Both the position numbers and the translations under genes were made by a program. The notes beneath the pieces are model-generated. The model worked only from the letters and a program-made list of their open reading frames with translations. It had not been told where the DNA came from and did no database searches. 64,000 nt of DNA from Adiantum capillus-veneris (lineage: Eukaryota; Streptophyta; Polypodiopsida; Polypodiales; Pteridaceae): NCBI GenBank assembly GCA_014529385.2, contig CM043962.1, positions 85,148,180 to 85,212,179 of the forward strand, in the 5' to 3' direction. Positions within the stretch are counted from its first letter, which is position 1. Each line of letters opens with the position of its first letter. Of the stretch, positions 31,005 to 43,461 are shown piece after piece.

Positions 31005-32290
31005 GTGTTTCTCTCTGATGCACTTATAGAAAATGACACATGGACTTTATGTGATTTGACTCTTGGCAAAAAGGCCATTGGTACGAAGTGGGTTTACAAG
31101 TTGAAACGTAAGTCGGATGGTGAAATTGATTGTTGTAAGGCTCGACTTGTTGCAAAAGGTTATGCACATCAGAAAGGCATAGATTATGAAGAGGCTTTTG
31201 CTCCCACTTGTCATATGACTATTGTGCGTTTTCTAGGTGCGTTGGTAGCTCATTTTGGATGGGATGTACATCAATCAGATATTGTTACTGCTTTCTTGAA
31301 TAGTGACATATTTGAGGAAGTTTATGTAGCACAGCCTCGTGGTTTTATCATCAAAGGGTAAGAAGATAAAGTGTGTAAATGTAAGAAATATTTGTATGGG
31401 TTGAAACAGTCTCCTCATGCTTGGTATGAGAAAGCTGACACTCATCTGGTTAAACGAAGATTTTATAACAGTCCAATAGAAAGCACTTTGTATGTAAAAC
31501 GTGAGGGCGATGTACTTCTCATTGTTGTTCTATATGTGGATGATTTGTTGATCATTGGCCCAAATGAACACACATTAGGAAGAGAATGGGGTCTAGGAGG
31601 GCCTCTTTATTTGGCAGTTTTAGGAAGTCAAATCTTTTGTATTAAGAAAGTAATCAAAGTACAACTTTTGAATTCAAACAAGCAAAATGGCTAGTTTATT
31701 TGAATTCAAAGTTTACCCCCAAAATGGAATTTAAAATCTACCAGGTAAAGCCACATCATGTAGAATATCTATGGAAAGAGCTCGACGCGTAGATTGTAGA
31801 TCTATGATCTCTACTCAAATCGGAGATCATATGTGGGAGTTATGGAAGGCCAAAAATCATAAAAATTTCCACCTTCTTTTTGGGGAAAAAAGTGCATCCT
31901 TTGACCACTCTTACACATGTCTTACACACCCACCATTCTTGCACACATGGCGTATACCTATTTGTCAAAATGTTAATCACCTCCATAAGCTCATGGCAAA
32001 TAAAGAGGCCCTCCTACACCCCATCCTCTTCCTAATGATATCGCTGAATTTAAGGCTGATCTGAATGCTATTTCAAGATGCAAGATTTGGGACTATTGCA
32101 TCATTACTTTGGCATATGATTTCAATAGTGTAATGGTGGTATTGCCTTGTGTCAAACAAGTTACATAGAGACATTGTTATGTAAGTTTGGACTTGAGAAG
32201 TGCAAACCTATTGCTACTCCCATGGAAACAGGTTTGAAATTGAGTCTTCATGATGCTAGTGATTCCATCGAATTAGGGCTTTGCCTAGTA
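31005..32290 (+). pseudogene. Ty1/copia RT fragment, split by a TIR element
   Basis: NDTWTLCDLTLGKKAIGTKW (~31,035) begins the copia RT. KARLVAKGYAHQKGIDYEEA, the catalytic strand DIVTAFLNSDIFEEVYVAQP, KKYLYGLKQSPHAWYEKAD and LYVDDLLIIGPNE (~31,540) follow. The frame has a TAA at ~31,359. At 31,573 it is interrupted by a 465-bp element and resumes at 32,038 with out-of-frame FKADLNA-like coding, then CQTSYIETLLCKFGLEKCKP and ATPMETGLKL (~32,150-32,250), the usual C-terminal part of the RT. Upstream domains are missing: the sequence starts just right of the CACTA element. Downstream RNase H is absent. Confidence 0.85.
31573..32037. mobile_element. 465-bp non-autonomous DNA transposon with 41-bp terminal inverted repeats
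   Basis: CATTAGGAAGAGAATGGGG at 31,573 and its complement ending at 32,037 start arms of 41 bp that differ at two positions only. Both arms end with GGAGGGCCTCTTTATTTG. The element interrupts copia RT coding exactly between GPNE and the FKADL-like segment. It has no coding capacity. A TA on each side of GGAAGAG...CTCTTCC would fit a TA target duplication, but the palindromic CAT...ATG border leaves the exact ends and superfamily open. Confidence 0.85.
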
Positions 32291-33584
<1,294 letters not shown>

Positions 33585-33600
<16 letters not shown>

Positions 33601-33621
33601 TGACGTTAAAACTTTCTTCTT

Positions 33622-33691
<70 letters not shown>
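33585..33691. repeat. SINE tail remnant followed by (GT)33 microsatellite
   Basis: GTGTTTTCTATGACGTTAAA parallels the tail of the SINE at 30,230-30,400. A pure GT run follows (33,625-33,691). It lies directly against the broken end of gypsy B1. Confidence 0.7.
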
Positions 33692-33692
<1 letters not shown>

Positions 33693-33701
33693 ACGCTAAT
33701 G

Positions 33702-34577
33702 GGAGGAGCTAGGCCTCACCACCCCCTTTTTCCACCAATTCATGCACTTGTCTCATGATCTCCTCTTGTTGAGCTTGTGAAACTCAATAAGGAGGTTTAT
33801 TAGGCGGTGAACTTCCTAGTAGAAGCTCTATTAAATGGTCATCGTCCCCTCATTTTGGAGGTATCTCACTAGGGATGTCATCAATGAAAACATCTTGGAA
33901 TCCATTTAGGAAATTAAATAGCTCTAGTTTCTCTTGATTCCCTTTATTCCTACTTGTGAAAACATTATAATCATTTACAAATTTTCTAACAAAAATCATA
34001 TACGCAAAAATAGAGCTTTTCAGTGACTTATCAAAAGCAAGCGTATTTACCAGAGATATGGTGTTCCCCGACTCGCTAGCATCTATGTGCATGCTCTTTT
34101 CCCTGTAGGGGAAGTAGATTCTCCTTTCAGGGAACTTCATGTTGGCAGCCATGCGATTGAACCATGGTGCCCCTAGGATAGCATCCTCATGTTGGAGAGG
34201 AGAGATAAAAAAACTTCTTTGTCTTCGACGTAGCTTTGGACATGAAGCCTCAACTTCCCAATCAAGGGAGTAATAGAGGCTTATTATCCCTTGAAAGCTA
34301 TGTCAACAGTTACAATATCTCCCATCTCAAAAGTCTGAATGCCCAAATTGGTGACCAACTCCATTGATATAAATTTGTGAGTAGATCCAGGGTCAAAGAG
34401 AATAAGGGCATCATGCTCCCTTACTTTTCCCCAAGCATAGGAGAGGTTACAATGAGTATCCTTTTTTGGAGCTTCAACCATGGAAGCTCTAGGAGTGTCA
34501 TTGAGTACATTGGTTGTTGTTGGTGTTGATGCTGCCTTGGGAAGAGTTTTAAGCATTGCTCTTCCCTTTAGATTCAT
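33702..34577 (-). pseudogene. pol: gypsy B1 protease and start of RT
   Basis: The minus frame 34,577-34,284 carries HDALILFDPGSTHKFISMEL, a retropepsin active site with D-P-G where D-S/T-G is usual. The next piece (34,152-33,850) reads MAANMKFPERRIYFPYREKS, then LELFNFLNGFQDVFIDDIPS, the conserved approach to gypsy RT. Coding continues in another frame to the HELVEKG-like helix and breaks off at 33,702. Copy B2 has the same D-P-G, so it is a family trait and not damage. RT catalytic motifs are lost. Confidence 0.75.
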
Positions 34578-34589
34578 TTCGGTCCTTTT

Positions 34590-35708
34590 TTTTCCATGGG
34601 CTTGAAATTTCTTCCCGCCCCATGTTGGAAATTGATCCTTGAAGCAACCATAGTGCGGTGGATGACTTTGGTGATAGTGCTAGGCTGTTGTGAGTTGACA
34701 TACTCGGCCATTTCTTTAGGTAATCCTGCACAAAATTGTTGCTTTTGTTTGGCAAAATCTATCCTTTGAAAGACTGTAGTTTTGAGATGTAAATCCCAAA
34801 ACTTGTCTTACATATTTGTGGATAGACTCGTTGAAGAGTAGCTTCAAACTTTGCCATTCGTCGATGAGCACTTTGTCCTTGGCATCGTGCTTGCAAGGAA
34901 TTGCTTCATGATGGAAACTTGTAGAGTTTTCCATGTCTTTGGGGCCTTGCCATTGCCACGAAGGCTAGCCCACCATTGACGAGTTTTTGGAAGTGCTTAG
35001 CTACATGGTGTAGCTTGGAGGACTCTGTGAAGCCCTCGTCTCCAAATAGCACATCAAATTGTTGGATGCAGGCCAATACTTTGTCGGTGGCACCAAAGGT
35101 GCCATCATAGGTGAGAAAAGAGATACTCTTTCCTCCCTCTTTAAATTATTGAGCTTTTGGGACTTTCGCCATGCAGGGTAAGTTTTGCGATGTCCTCAGA
35201 CCTCTCCTCTTGTATTCTCTAGAAGAATAACTATTGCTTTTGTCGGAAGAGGAGGAAGGTGAAGAAGAAGAAGAAGAGGGTGACCTTTTTCTTGCCTTTT
35301 TCTTCTTTTGTTTCCTATCTTCCCTTTCGGAAGGACTATGGGTTGACTGTTTCCTCTTGGGAGGAGTTGACGATAGTCTAGACCACCATCTTCGTGAAGC
35401 CACATCTTTAGAGGAACTTAGGGATTCGCTTCTTTCTTGATCTTTGGATTCCTCCTGTCTTATGGGAGAGAGTCTTCTTTTGGGAGTCTCATCAAGAGGC
35501 CTCCTAAACTCTTTCTCCTCTTGGAGAGGAAGGAAAATCCCATAAGCACAAAGTTGTTGAGAGTAACTTCGGCTTGCAAAGCAGGGTTGCCCATAGCTTA
35601 TTGCAACCTAGTAGCAAGATAATTGATAAACATGGGGGCATCATCATTAGGACCTTCATGTGCAAAACTATCAATGTTCATTCTACTCTCTTGGTTATTG
35701 TCAACCAT
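34590..35708 (-). pseudogene. gag: gypsy B1 gag
   Basis: Minus-strand ATG 35,708 gives MVDNNQESRMNIDSFAHEGP, interrupted by TAA at 35,598-35,600 after TRLQ. A basic, Ser-run-rich segment follows (35,146-35,403). The Gag core is degraded but readable as HHEAIPCKHDAKDKVLIDEW, then SIHKYVRQVLGFTSQNY. Several frame changes follow. The product would be the particle protein of the element, and it is inactive here. Confidence 0.65.
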
Positions 35709-36089
35709 GCTAATTATACTTATGTGTTTACTTCGTGTATTATTTGGCAATTCAAAACCTTAGTTTCTACTCCTCCTCTTAGTCTTTGAAAATAAACACT
35801 CAAGTATCTACACCCACGACTCAATTGGTTAATTATAGAGAGTCGTGGGGTGGGTCTAGCATAGTAGAATTACCGAGCAATAGCACCTTTCGGACTTCTT
35901 ATGGCTCAATAATGGTAAAGCCGTAGGCAAGTCTAAAAAGACCCCATTATTAAGACCAAATCTCCCGAGGTGTGCACCATATCCCACATAATAGATCTTA
36001 GTCCCACTTACCCTAATATAATTAACAAAATCAACCATTAATAGGCTACTTAAGGGCCTCTCTTCTTAAGCAAGAAAAGAAAAACCAAA

Positions 36090-36103
36090 TGCTTTGATAC
36101 CAA
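36090..36103 (-). promoter_or_regulatory. Primer-binding site of gypsy B1 (initiator tRNA-Met-like)
   Basis: On the minus strand the LTR end ...CATTACA is followed after one base by TGGTATCAAAGC, close to the common plant PBS for initiator tRNA-Met (TGGTATCAGAGC). This fixes the left LTR border at 36,104. Confidence 0.75.
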
Positions 36104-37327
36104 TGTAATGAAAATGGCCTATGAACTTTGAGAATAGCGGAATTAAGAGACTTAAAGTTAGCATTTTTGTGAGATCACTTTGAGAACATAGAGGGTGAAC
36201 TTAATTGATAGTAGCAACATAAACATAGTACTTAATTAAGTTGGCATGAACAATACTTTTGCAAGAGAGAGAGTATTAGAGAAGATGACAATAGTTGAGG
36301 ACCGGATTTACTTGGATCCGGTCTCCCTGAAAAAGGCGTTTGTATTATAGATTCTCCCCTCAAGAGAGACTTGGTACAATACAATCTTTGTGTTCCTTGT
36401 GATCTTGGTGATGCTATGAAGATGGAAAGCTTCATGCATCACGAGCATAACATAAACTTTGCAAAAAGAATCAACTATCTCACGCCTCAATCTCAAGGCC
36501 TCAAACACCTTCGAAGGTAGATAGAGCTAGTGAGGAATGAGGGTATGGAAGAGGAAGAAAAATCAATCATAGGGAAAGAAATCATTCCTCACTTATCATC
36601 ACTCTTCTTGCTTAGCATAGCATAATAGCATAGTAATGAAGATGAAGAAGATGGCAAGCTTAAGTATTGAAGTATGGCTCTTGGTTGGATTTTCATTCCA
36701 TAGCCAAGATTGTTGGTGAAGTCTCTCAACTTCTCACAACAAGCTTGGATAAGGAGATGGAGCTCTTGCGCTTTGCACTCCACACAACGAGAGAATGTGT
36801 GTCTCTATGTGTGGGAGAGTATACCTCTCTCTCATGCGTGGTCCACCTCTCTCTCTCTCTCTCTTGTATTATTTAATTATTTCATTTGGACATGTGTCCT
36901 CTTTTTCCTCTTTGAGAGAAAGAACTTAATTATTTACTTTTATGTATCTAAATTATCATTGGACCCCTTTAAAACCTATCCAATAGGATTCAAGCACCTC
37001 ATGAGGGCCACATGTGGAGGATCATTTGAACATGTGTTTTTTATGCTTCTTAAGTCATTTGGTTTGAATTGATTACTTCAAGCACTTAGTCAATCAAACA
37101 TGGAAAAACTTCAAGAACCTTAGTCATTTAAGCATGTGAGAAGCACCTCAAGCTTTTGGGCAAGGTTCCCACAAACACTTAGCAAGCCCACAAGCACCTC
37201 ATGCTTGGGTAGGATTCCCACCTCAAGGTCAGCCTCAGCCGTAGGTCAAAGGACTTTTTAACACTAACTTTTTGAGGTCTTTGATGAAGCTAACCCTAAG
37301 GTCTTTTACGCTCCATTAGATGCACGT

Positions 37328-37522
37328 TGCTCTTTGATAGACTACCTCCTTTTGGACCCCTATTGAGATGTAACCATCTCTCCTCTTGGTCCCTTGCTGA
37401 GGTAAATCTAGAAGCACTTATTGCACATTGCTCTTTGGTAGACCGTCTCCTTTTGGACCCCTATTGAGATGCAACCATTTCTCCTTTTGGTCCCCTATTG
37501 AGATCTGTCTAGAAGCACATAT
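37328..37522. repeat. 101-bp tandem duplication
   Basis: TGCTCTTTGATAGACTACCT at 37,328 recurs at 37,429 as TGCTCTTTGGTAGACCGTCT. Both are followed by CCTTTTGGACCCCTATTGAG, and both end near CTAGAAGCAC. Confidence 0.8.
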
Positions 37523-37599
37523 CTATATCATAACTCTTGTTCTTCTTTTATCTTCCCATATTAAATTATCAGTTTAATATGAGAAAATCATTTGGTAAA

Positions 37600-38870
37600 G
37601 TTAGATATTATATTTTATGACAAATTGCATTTGGATAGATGTCCTCTCTCTACATGTGCTAAAAATAGCCCAAAGCTTCCTAACCCTCACCCTTGTCTGC
37701 AAGTTGAAAGCGTATGTGATTTCATATGGAGTGAAAACCCTCGCTTCGCATCCATCAAAAATACACTAGATCTTCTTGGCTCTTCCCATGTTGGGCATAT
37801 CGTGCAATCGGTGCATTCCAAGATACGACATCTCGGATAGGAAGTTCCTCAAGCAATTTCCGTGCTTTATGAAGTGCACCACATTTGGCACACATGTCAA
37901 CCAAGGTAGTGAGTCTAGAGAGACACCCCACTGAAAATAGCCCAGAGATTATTGGCCCTACCCAACTTGGGCATATCCCCCACAATCACTGCAGTCCAAC
38001 TGACAACATCCTAGACAGGAAGCTCCTCAAGCACTTTTTGTGCTCTATGAAGTGCACCACATCTGGTGCACATGTTGACCAAGGCAATGCAAAGCACGAT
38101 GTTAGCTTTCAACAAACACTCACCAACAATGTCATCGTGAAGTTTTTGGCCATATTAACATCTTGAGCAACACCCACAATCAGTTCCAAAAGACAACATC
38201 GCGGACATGATTGCAAGTGTACGTTATTGCATTTGAAAAGATTCCCTCACTTTGCATCTATTGAACATAGCCCAGAACTTACTCACCCTTACCCTTGCCT
38301 TCAAGATGCAAGCTTATGTGATTCCATTTGGAGAGACATCCTCAAGCACTTTTTGTGCTTGATGAAGTGCACCACATCTAACATACATGTCGACTAAGGA
38401 AGTGTATGCTGACTAACAATATCATCATGAATTCTTTTGCTGATAACAATATCCTGTGTAATTCCACATGCCTTCAAGGTGCAAGTGTATTTAACTGCAT
38501 TTGGAGAGATGCCCTCTCTCTACATCTGTTAAAAAAAACCCAAAGCTTCTTGACCCTGACCCTCGACTTCTAGTTGTAAGCGTATGTGATTGCATATGGA
38601 GTGAAAAATGCCACTTCGCATCCGTCAAAAATATAGCAGAGCTTCTTTGCCCTGTCCAAGTTGGGCATATCTTGCAATCAATGTATTCCAAGAGATGACA
38701 TCCCAAACAAGAATCTCCTCAAGCAATTTTTGTGATTTATAAAGCGCACCACATTTGGCATACATGTCGACCAAGGCAGTGCTAAGCGTGAATCCGGAGA
38801 GACACCCTTGCTTCACATCCACTGAAAATAGCTTGAAGCTTTTTAACCCTATCCAAGTGTTATAGCTTAA
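37600..38870 (-). pseudogene. PPR array, block 1 (degenerate PLS-type pentatricopeptide repeats)
   Basis: Minus-strand translation gives repeated VDMCAKCGALHKARKLLEEL and RDVVSWNAPIARYAQHG (37,755-37,985), and VDMYAKCGALYKSQKLLEEI followed by WDVISWNTLIARYAQLG (38,625-38,822). These are PPR helix pairs in P-L-S style, which in plants bind organellar RNA. Two higher-order units are marked by GATGYCCTCTCTCTACAT at 37,638 and 38,508, 870 bp apart. Stops and frame changes abound. A LINE and flanking DNA separate this block from block 2 (45,236-49,655). Confidence 0.75.
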
Positions 38871-38877
38871 ACAAAAT

Positions 38878-38918
<41 letters not shown>

Positions 38919-38919
38919 G
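38878..38919. repeat. (TC)n microsatellite
   Basis: A run of about 20 TC units lies at the end of PPR block 1. Confidence 0.95.
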
Positions 38920-39145
38920 TGGAGCCGTTTTTTGACCTAGTAGACAACAATTCACTCTTCTGATTATAACTTCTTCATCGGAACTCCAATTTGGGTGATC
39001 TATAGCCTCAATTGAAGAGCAAGACGCCCTCTACGCATTGATTAAAAAAAAAACATTTTCAAAGTTATAGAAGGCATTTTTGTAGCAGTATGTTTGAAGT
39101 GATCAGGTTCAAGAAAGTTGACTCCTATCTCTTATTTTACATACA

Positions 39146-40006
39146 ATGTCTTCCGGCACTCGCAAGGGTTCTTCTTCTTCAACAAGGTCCATAACCATTG
39201 TAGAAAATTATCCAAAATCTCCTTAGTGCGGAGATAACAACACAACCACTCAACCACCAATGGCATCGAAAACGATGATCATGGCATACTTGGTATCGTT
39301 GCAAGAGACCGTAAACAAATAAGGTGATGATTTACGAGCACTTGCAATGGAGAATGGCACGCTAAGGGTTATAATGGTTGAGAATGAGAATCTCAAAAGG
39401 ACACTTGAGATGCAAACAACACGTTTGATGCAACTTGAAGAGGAAGTCAAGGAATGTAAATGCTCTCTTGTGGACTTAAATGCTTTGAAGGAGCGTATGA
39501 GCAAAGTAGAGCATGACCATGTATTGAAAGAGGAGAAATTTGACACCATGAGTCTGGATGTATGTGACATGAAACATGTATGCACAAATAAGTCTTTGGC
39601 TGATGTATGTGGTAGCAATGTGGTTCCTAGTTCCTCTCTCATGCAAGCTATGGCTCAAACAAAGAATGTTGAGAATGTGGATGTGAAGGAGTTGAAGAAA
39701 CAAGTGCAAGTTAGATATGCCTCCTTTTCTTGCCATTTTTACCAAATATTTCTTCAAAACCCACTTTGGCATGTCCGGAGATATGGTCTATGGAGCACAT
39801 AGAGTGGGTAAGCAAGGAGCTTCTCGCTCGTGAGAACGCCCAATTGTATGCACCATGCCAGATGAGACCAAACAAAAGATTATCCTTGATAACAATGGGA
39901 TCTATTTAAGGGATATAAAATGTTTTGTATGTGAAGATCGCACTATTAAGAAACAAAATATGCGTTGCAAGGCATATGAGAAAAGTCAAGCAAATAGGGA
40001 TGCGTG
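39146..40006 (+). pseudogene. LINE ORF1 (coiled coil)
   Basis: ATG 39,146 (MSSGTRKGSSSSTRSITIVE) is followed in phase, past TAG ~39,224 and TAA ~39,320, by a clear heptad-rich stretch: NENLKRTLEMQTTRLMQLEE (~39,380) and LNALKERMSKVEHDHVLKEE. A frame change near 39,760 leads to KIILDNNGIYLRDIKCFVCE (~39,870) and a short Cys-containing tail up to ORF2. Basic N-terminus plus coiled coil is typical of LINE ORF1 RNA-binding proteins. No RRM or CCHC knuckle is evident. Confidence 0.5.
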
Positions 40007-43000
40007 ATCTATGAGGCCGAGTTACAATTGAAAATAAATTGCAATGGATACCCATGGAATGTGGGGGTTGGCATTGATGAACTAACAAGAAAAGCCGATG
40101 TTGTGCTTCTTGTTGAAACTTGGGAGCATGATACACAAAGGATTAATGGCTTGGAGGATTACAATGTACATTCATTGGTGTGGTCAAAGATCTGAAGCAA
40201 CGAAGAGGGAAAAGAGGGGTATCATGTATGGTTAAGAAAGGATTGAAAGATTTTGTATCAATTGTGAAAGATGACAAGTACAAATGTTATGTATGGCTGA
40301 AAATTATGACACCAAAAAGAGCACCCATTTTTGTAGCCGATTACTACATTCTTCATCATGATTCCCCCTTTTATGCTTGCATGGATGGAGATCAGTCATT
40401 TTTTTATTTGGAAGAGGACATTGATTATTTCAAAGGCGAAGGTGATGTTATTGTATTTGGGGATATGAATGCTCGCACAAAAACATTGCAACATGATACT
40501 CAACAATTTGATATACCATACATTTCAAGGGAGTTGGAGGAAGTTTACTTGTATCATCGTACTTCAATGGATGAGAAAGAGCCGGATCACTATGGAAAGT
40601 TACTTTTACACATGTATAATAGCACAGGTTTTCTCATTGCCAATGGTGTATCTTTGTAGAGTGGAACCAATGGATTTACATGTAGAAGACATAATGGGGA
40701 TAGTATGATTGACTATATGCTACTCTCCGAAGCCATGATGTATAACATAAAGAGCTTTATGTTTGGCCAATCGACCCCGAAATAATACCGTCGGACCTTA
40801 TGTATTGACCTTGCATGTGGAGAAGCAACTAAGCATGATAATCTTAGCCAAAAGGGAAGAGAAGTTATCACTATGTATGGATTTCAAACGGGCACCAATG
40901 TACATTGAAATGGTTGAGAAAAAGTTATGGATGCCAAAGCTTCAATATGACGCACCATTAGAAACTAAATGGGAAGCTTTCAAGAAAGTTATTTGTTCTT
41001 GCGCCGAAGAATGCTTTGTCATAAAGCATGTCCATGGTATCAACAAAGATAGATCACGCAAAAGGTGGTTTGATAAAGAATATCAAGATGCTCGAAAGTC
41101 CTTTATAAAGCTTGATGCAAGTATGGACAAAGACTACTATCAAAGTCATTTGCATACATATAACGCATTGATTCAAAAGAAGAGAAGAAGATGGGAAGTA
41201 GAGCAACAACTTCTTCAAGTTCAAGAAAAGACACGTGCATGTGGAAGATTTTGGAGAAACTTGAGGGGCAAGCGGGTTGAGAATTTTGGTAACTTGATTC
41301 TTGTGGATATGTACACACATTGTAGGCAATTATATGAGCAACCAAATGTTGAAAAAATGTCATTTTATGGTTCACTTCCATGTATGTACTCTTTTTTTTA
41401 CTATTGAGGATGTATGCGGTGGGCTTGAAAAGTTGGCCACTTGCAAAGCAAGAAATCTTCAAGGTATCAAGCCAGAGATGATCAAATGGATGGGAGATTT
41501 TACCCATGAATGGATGTGTGATATGTTCAACCTTGCACATCAACATGGTATGCCTTATGATTGGAGTACTAATTGGGTCAAGCCTTTGCATAAAGGAGGG
41601 GATATAAAGAATGTAAACAACTACTGGACTATAATGATTGGGTCTAATATGGCAATGTTGTTTGGGTACATAATGGAGATGAAATTGAGTGATTGGGCTG
41701 AAAATGACAAGTGTGTAAAAGGAAAAATAGGCTTTTGTCGATGCCATAGCACCATTGATCATCTTGTCACTCTTCATGTTCTCATGGAGGAAAGTCGGTT
41801 GAAAGGCAAGTGATTGTATTGTTGTTTTGTGGAGTTTAAGAAAGCCTTTGTTATGATTCCATGTAACAATTTGTGGAGAAGGATGGAAGAACTCCAAGTG
41901 CCAAGTGAGTTTATGCTTGCGATTTCTCGAATCTATGAGAAGATGATGTGTCAATTGCGCATGGGAAGAGGAATTTTAGAAATTTTTATAAGTCCTATTG
42001 GGATTACACAAGGATGTCTATTGTCACCAACTCTCTTTGCTCTATGCATTGATTAATTGGAACAAATGGTACTTGATTTTATGCAAGAAGAAGGCATTGA
42101 AGAGGTCACTATTTGCAATGCGATAATCAAGATTTTGTTGTATGTGGATGATGTAGTGCTTCTAGAACACACTTTAGAAGATGCACAAAAGCTTATGGTT
42201 GTCCTTGAGAACTTTAGCTTGCATAGTGGGCTGATTGTGAATGAATCCAAAAAACAAAGGTTATGCTTGTGAAAACCAACAATAAGGAGAAGCCATGCAT
42301 TGTGTACAAAAATGAGATACTTGAAGTTGTTGACAACTTTAAGTACCTTGGCCTTGAGGTTCCGTCCAATCACAAGTGGCATGAATGTGATATGCGTCAT
42401 TTGTAAGCAATAAAGAGAGCATATTATGCATTTGAGAACATGTCTAATGCGGGAAACATCAAGTGTTGGGTTCTCAAGAAGTATCTTTTGGATGCATTGG
42501 TGACACCAATTCTTCTTTATGGAGTGGACGTGTGGGGCGGGAGCATCTCAAAGTCTACTTGGAAAGAGTTTGAGAATGTCCAAAAGCGTTTTCTTACAAA
42601 CTTTCTACAAGTGAAGACACAAACACCATTTATGCTCCTACTTCTTGAGTCAGGATTTCTTCCAATTGAGGTTAGGGGCATGGAAAGGGTTGTGGAGTAC
42701 ATGATAAAGATGCGTCAAAACCCTTCACATCGACTTTCTATAATTGCATGAGAAGCAAGCAAAAAAGTTCAAAAGACACATAAAAGAAAGATCTTGAGCA
42801 CGGAATGGATGCAAGACATAAAGAAGTGGTTCGGGAGATCGGAAGTATTACACTTACTACATGATGCTTAAATTGACTCGAAAGTGAATGAAGCTTTTCT
42901 ACAACGCCAACGTATTACGACTTGGGATAAATCAGATGGGTCACGCTTCATACATTACACCACCCATATTGCCCCCAACTACAAAACCATGTTCTTTGAT

Positions 43001-43415
43001 GATAGAGGAAACCCTATTCACACTTACATGCTTGAGCCTATATCCTTATCGGCGATACACACTAATCGTAGCCATTTGGCTTAGCTCCCATTCCCTTCGA
43101 TGCAAGATAGGGCATTGGGGCAATGGAGAAGAGTCAAATCAACTATGCACATTATGCTCAATGCAAGTTCGAGAGTCTGAGTACCACACACTACTAGAGT
43201 GCTCAACTTTTGGTCACATCCGGACTTGCTTCTGTCGCATTTTCAACCATGAGTTAGACCTACACACTTTCCTCTCCCAGTCACAGTGTGGGCTCTCCAT
43301 TGCGACTCTCATCACCACAATTTTGGAGCATCAAGAGTCACTCATCAGCCATACACATACTATATCACATGTAACTTTGGTCCCATCGGTCATATTTGAC
43401 CTTCGAGGACAATAA
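40004..43415 (+). pseudogene. LINE ORF2: endonuclease and reverse transcriptase
   Basis: Endonuclease: VVLLVETWEHD (~40,110, catalytic Glu), then VIVFGDMNARTKTL (~40,450) and SMIDYMLLSEAMM (~40,715), matching APE-type motifs. RT: ARNLQGIKPEMIKWMGDF (~41,450), VKPLHKGGD (~41,580), VEFKKAFVMIP (~41,830), SPIGITQGCLLSPTLFALCI (~42,000) and the catalytic LLYVDDVVLL (~42,135). YVDD replaces the usual F/YADD. A late Cys/His patch CTLCSMQVRESEYHTLLECS lies at ~43,145. At least six interruptions are present (TAG ~40,657, TGA ~41,811, TGA ~42,270 and frame changes). I do not place it in a named LINE clade. Confidence 0.85.
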
Positions 43416-43420
43416 TAGAA

Positions 43421-43430
<10 letters not shown>

Positions 43431-43461
<31 letters not shown>

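Larger units (their letters stand above)
33702..37262 (-). mobile_element. Ty3/gypsy retrotransposon B1 (minus), 3'-truncated, with 5' LTR
   Basis: On the minus strand: 5' LTR (about 37,262 to 36,104, ending CATTACA), a one-base gap, primer-binding site TGGTATCAAAGC, leader, gag, protease and the run-up to RT, where the element stops at ~33,702 against SINE/microsatellite DNA. The LTR start at 37,262 (TGTTAAAAAGTCC) is my best guess from its TG. The LTR matches the solo LTR at 18,021-19,216. A sister fragment lies at 49,640-50,880. Confidence 0.75.
39146..43430 (+). mobile_element. LINE (non-LTR retrotransposon) with ORF1 and APE-RT ORF2, decayed
   Basis: A coiled-coil ORF1 is followed by an apurinic-type endonuclease, reverse transcriptase and a C-terminal Cys/His patch, all in one orientation and without LTRs. 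The 3' end passes into (TC)n/(AC)n at 43,420-43,460 instead of poly(A). The 5' limit is uncertain. The element lies between two blocks of the PPR array. Confidence 0.8.
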
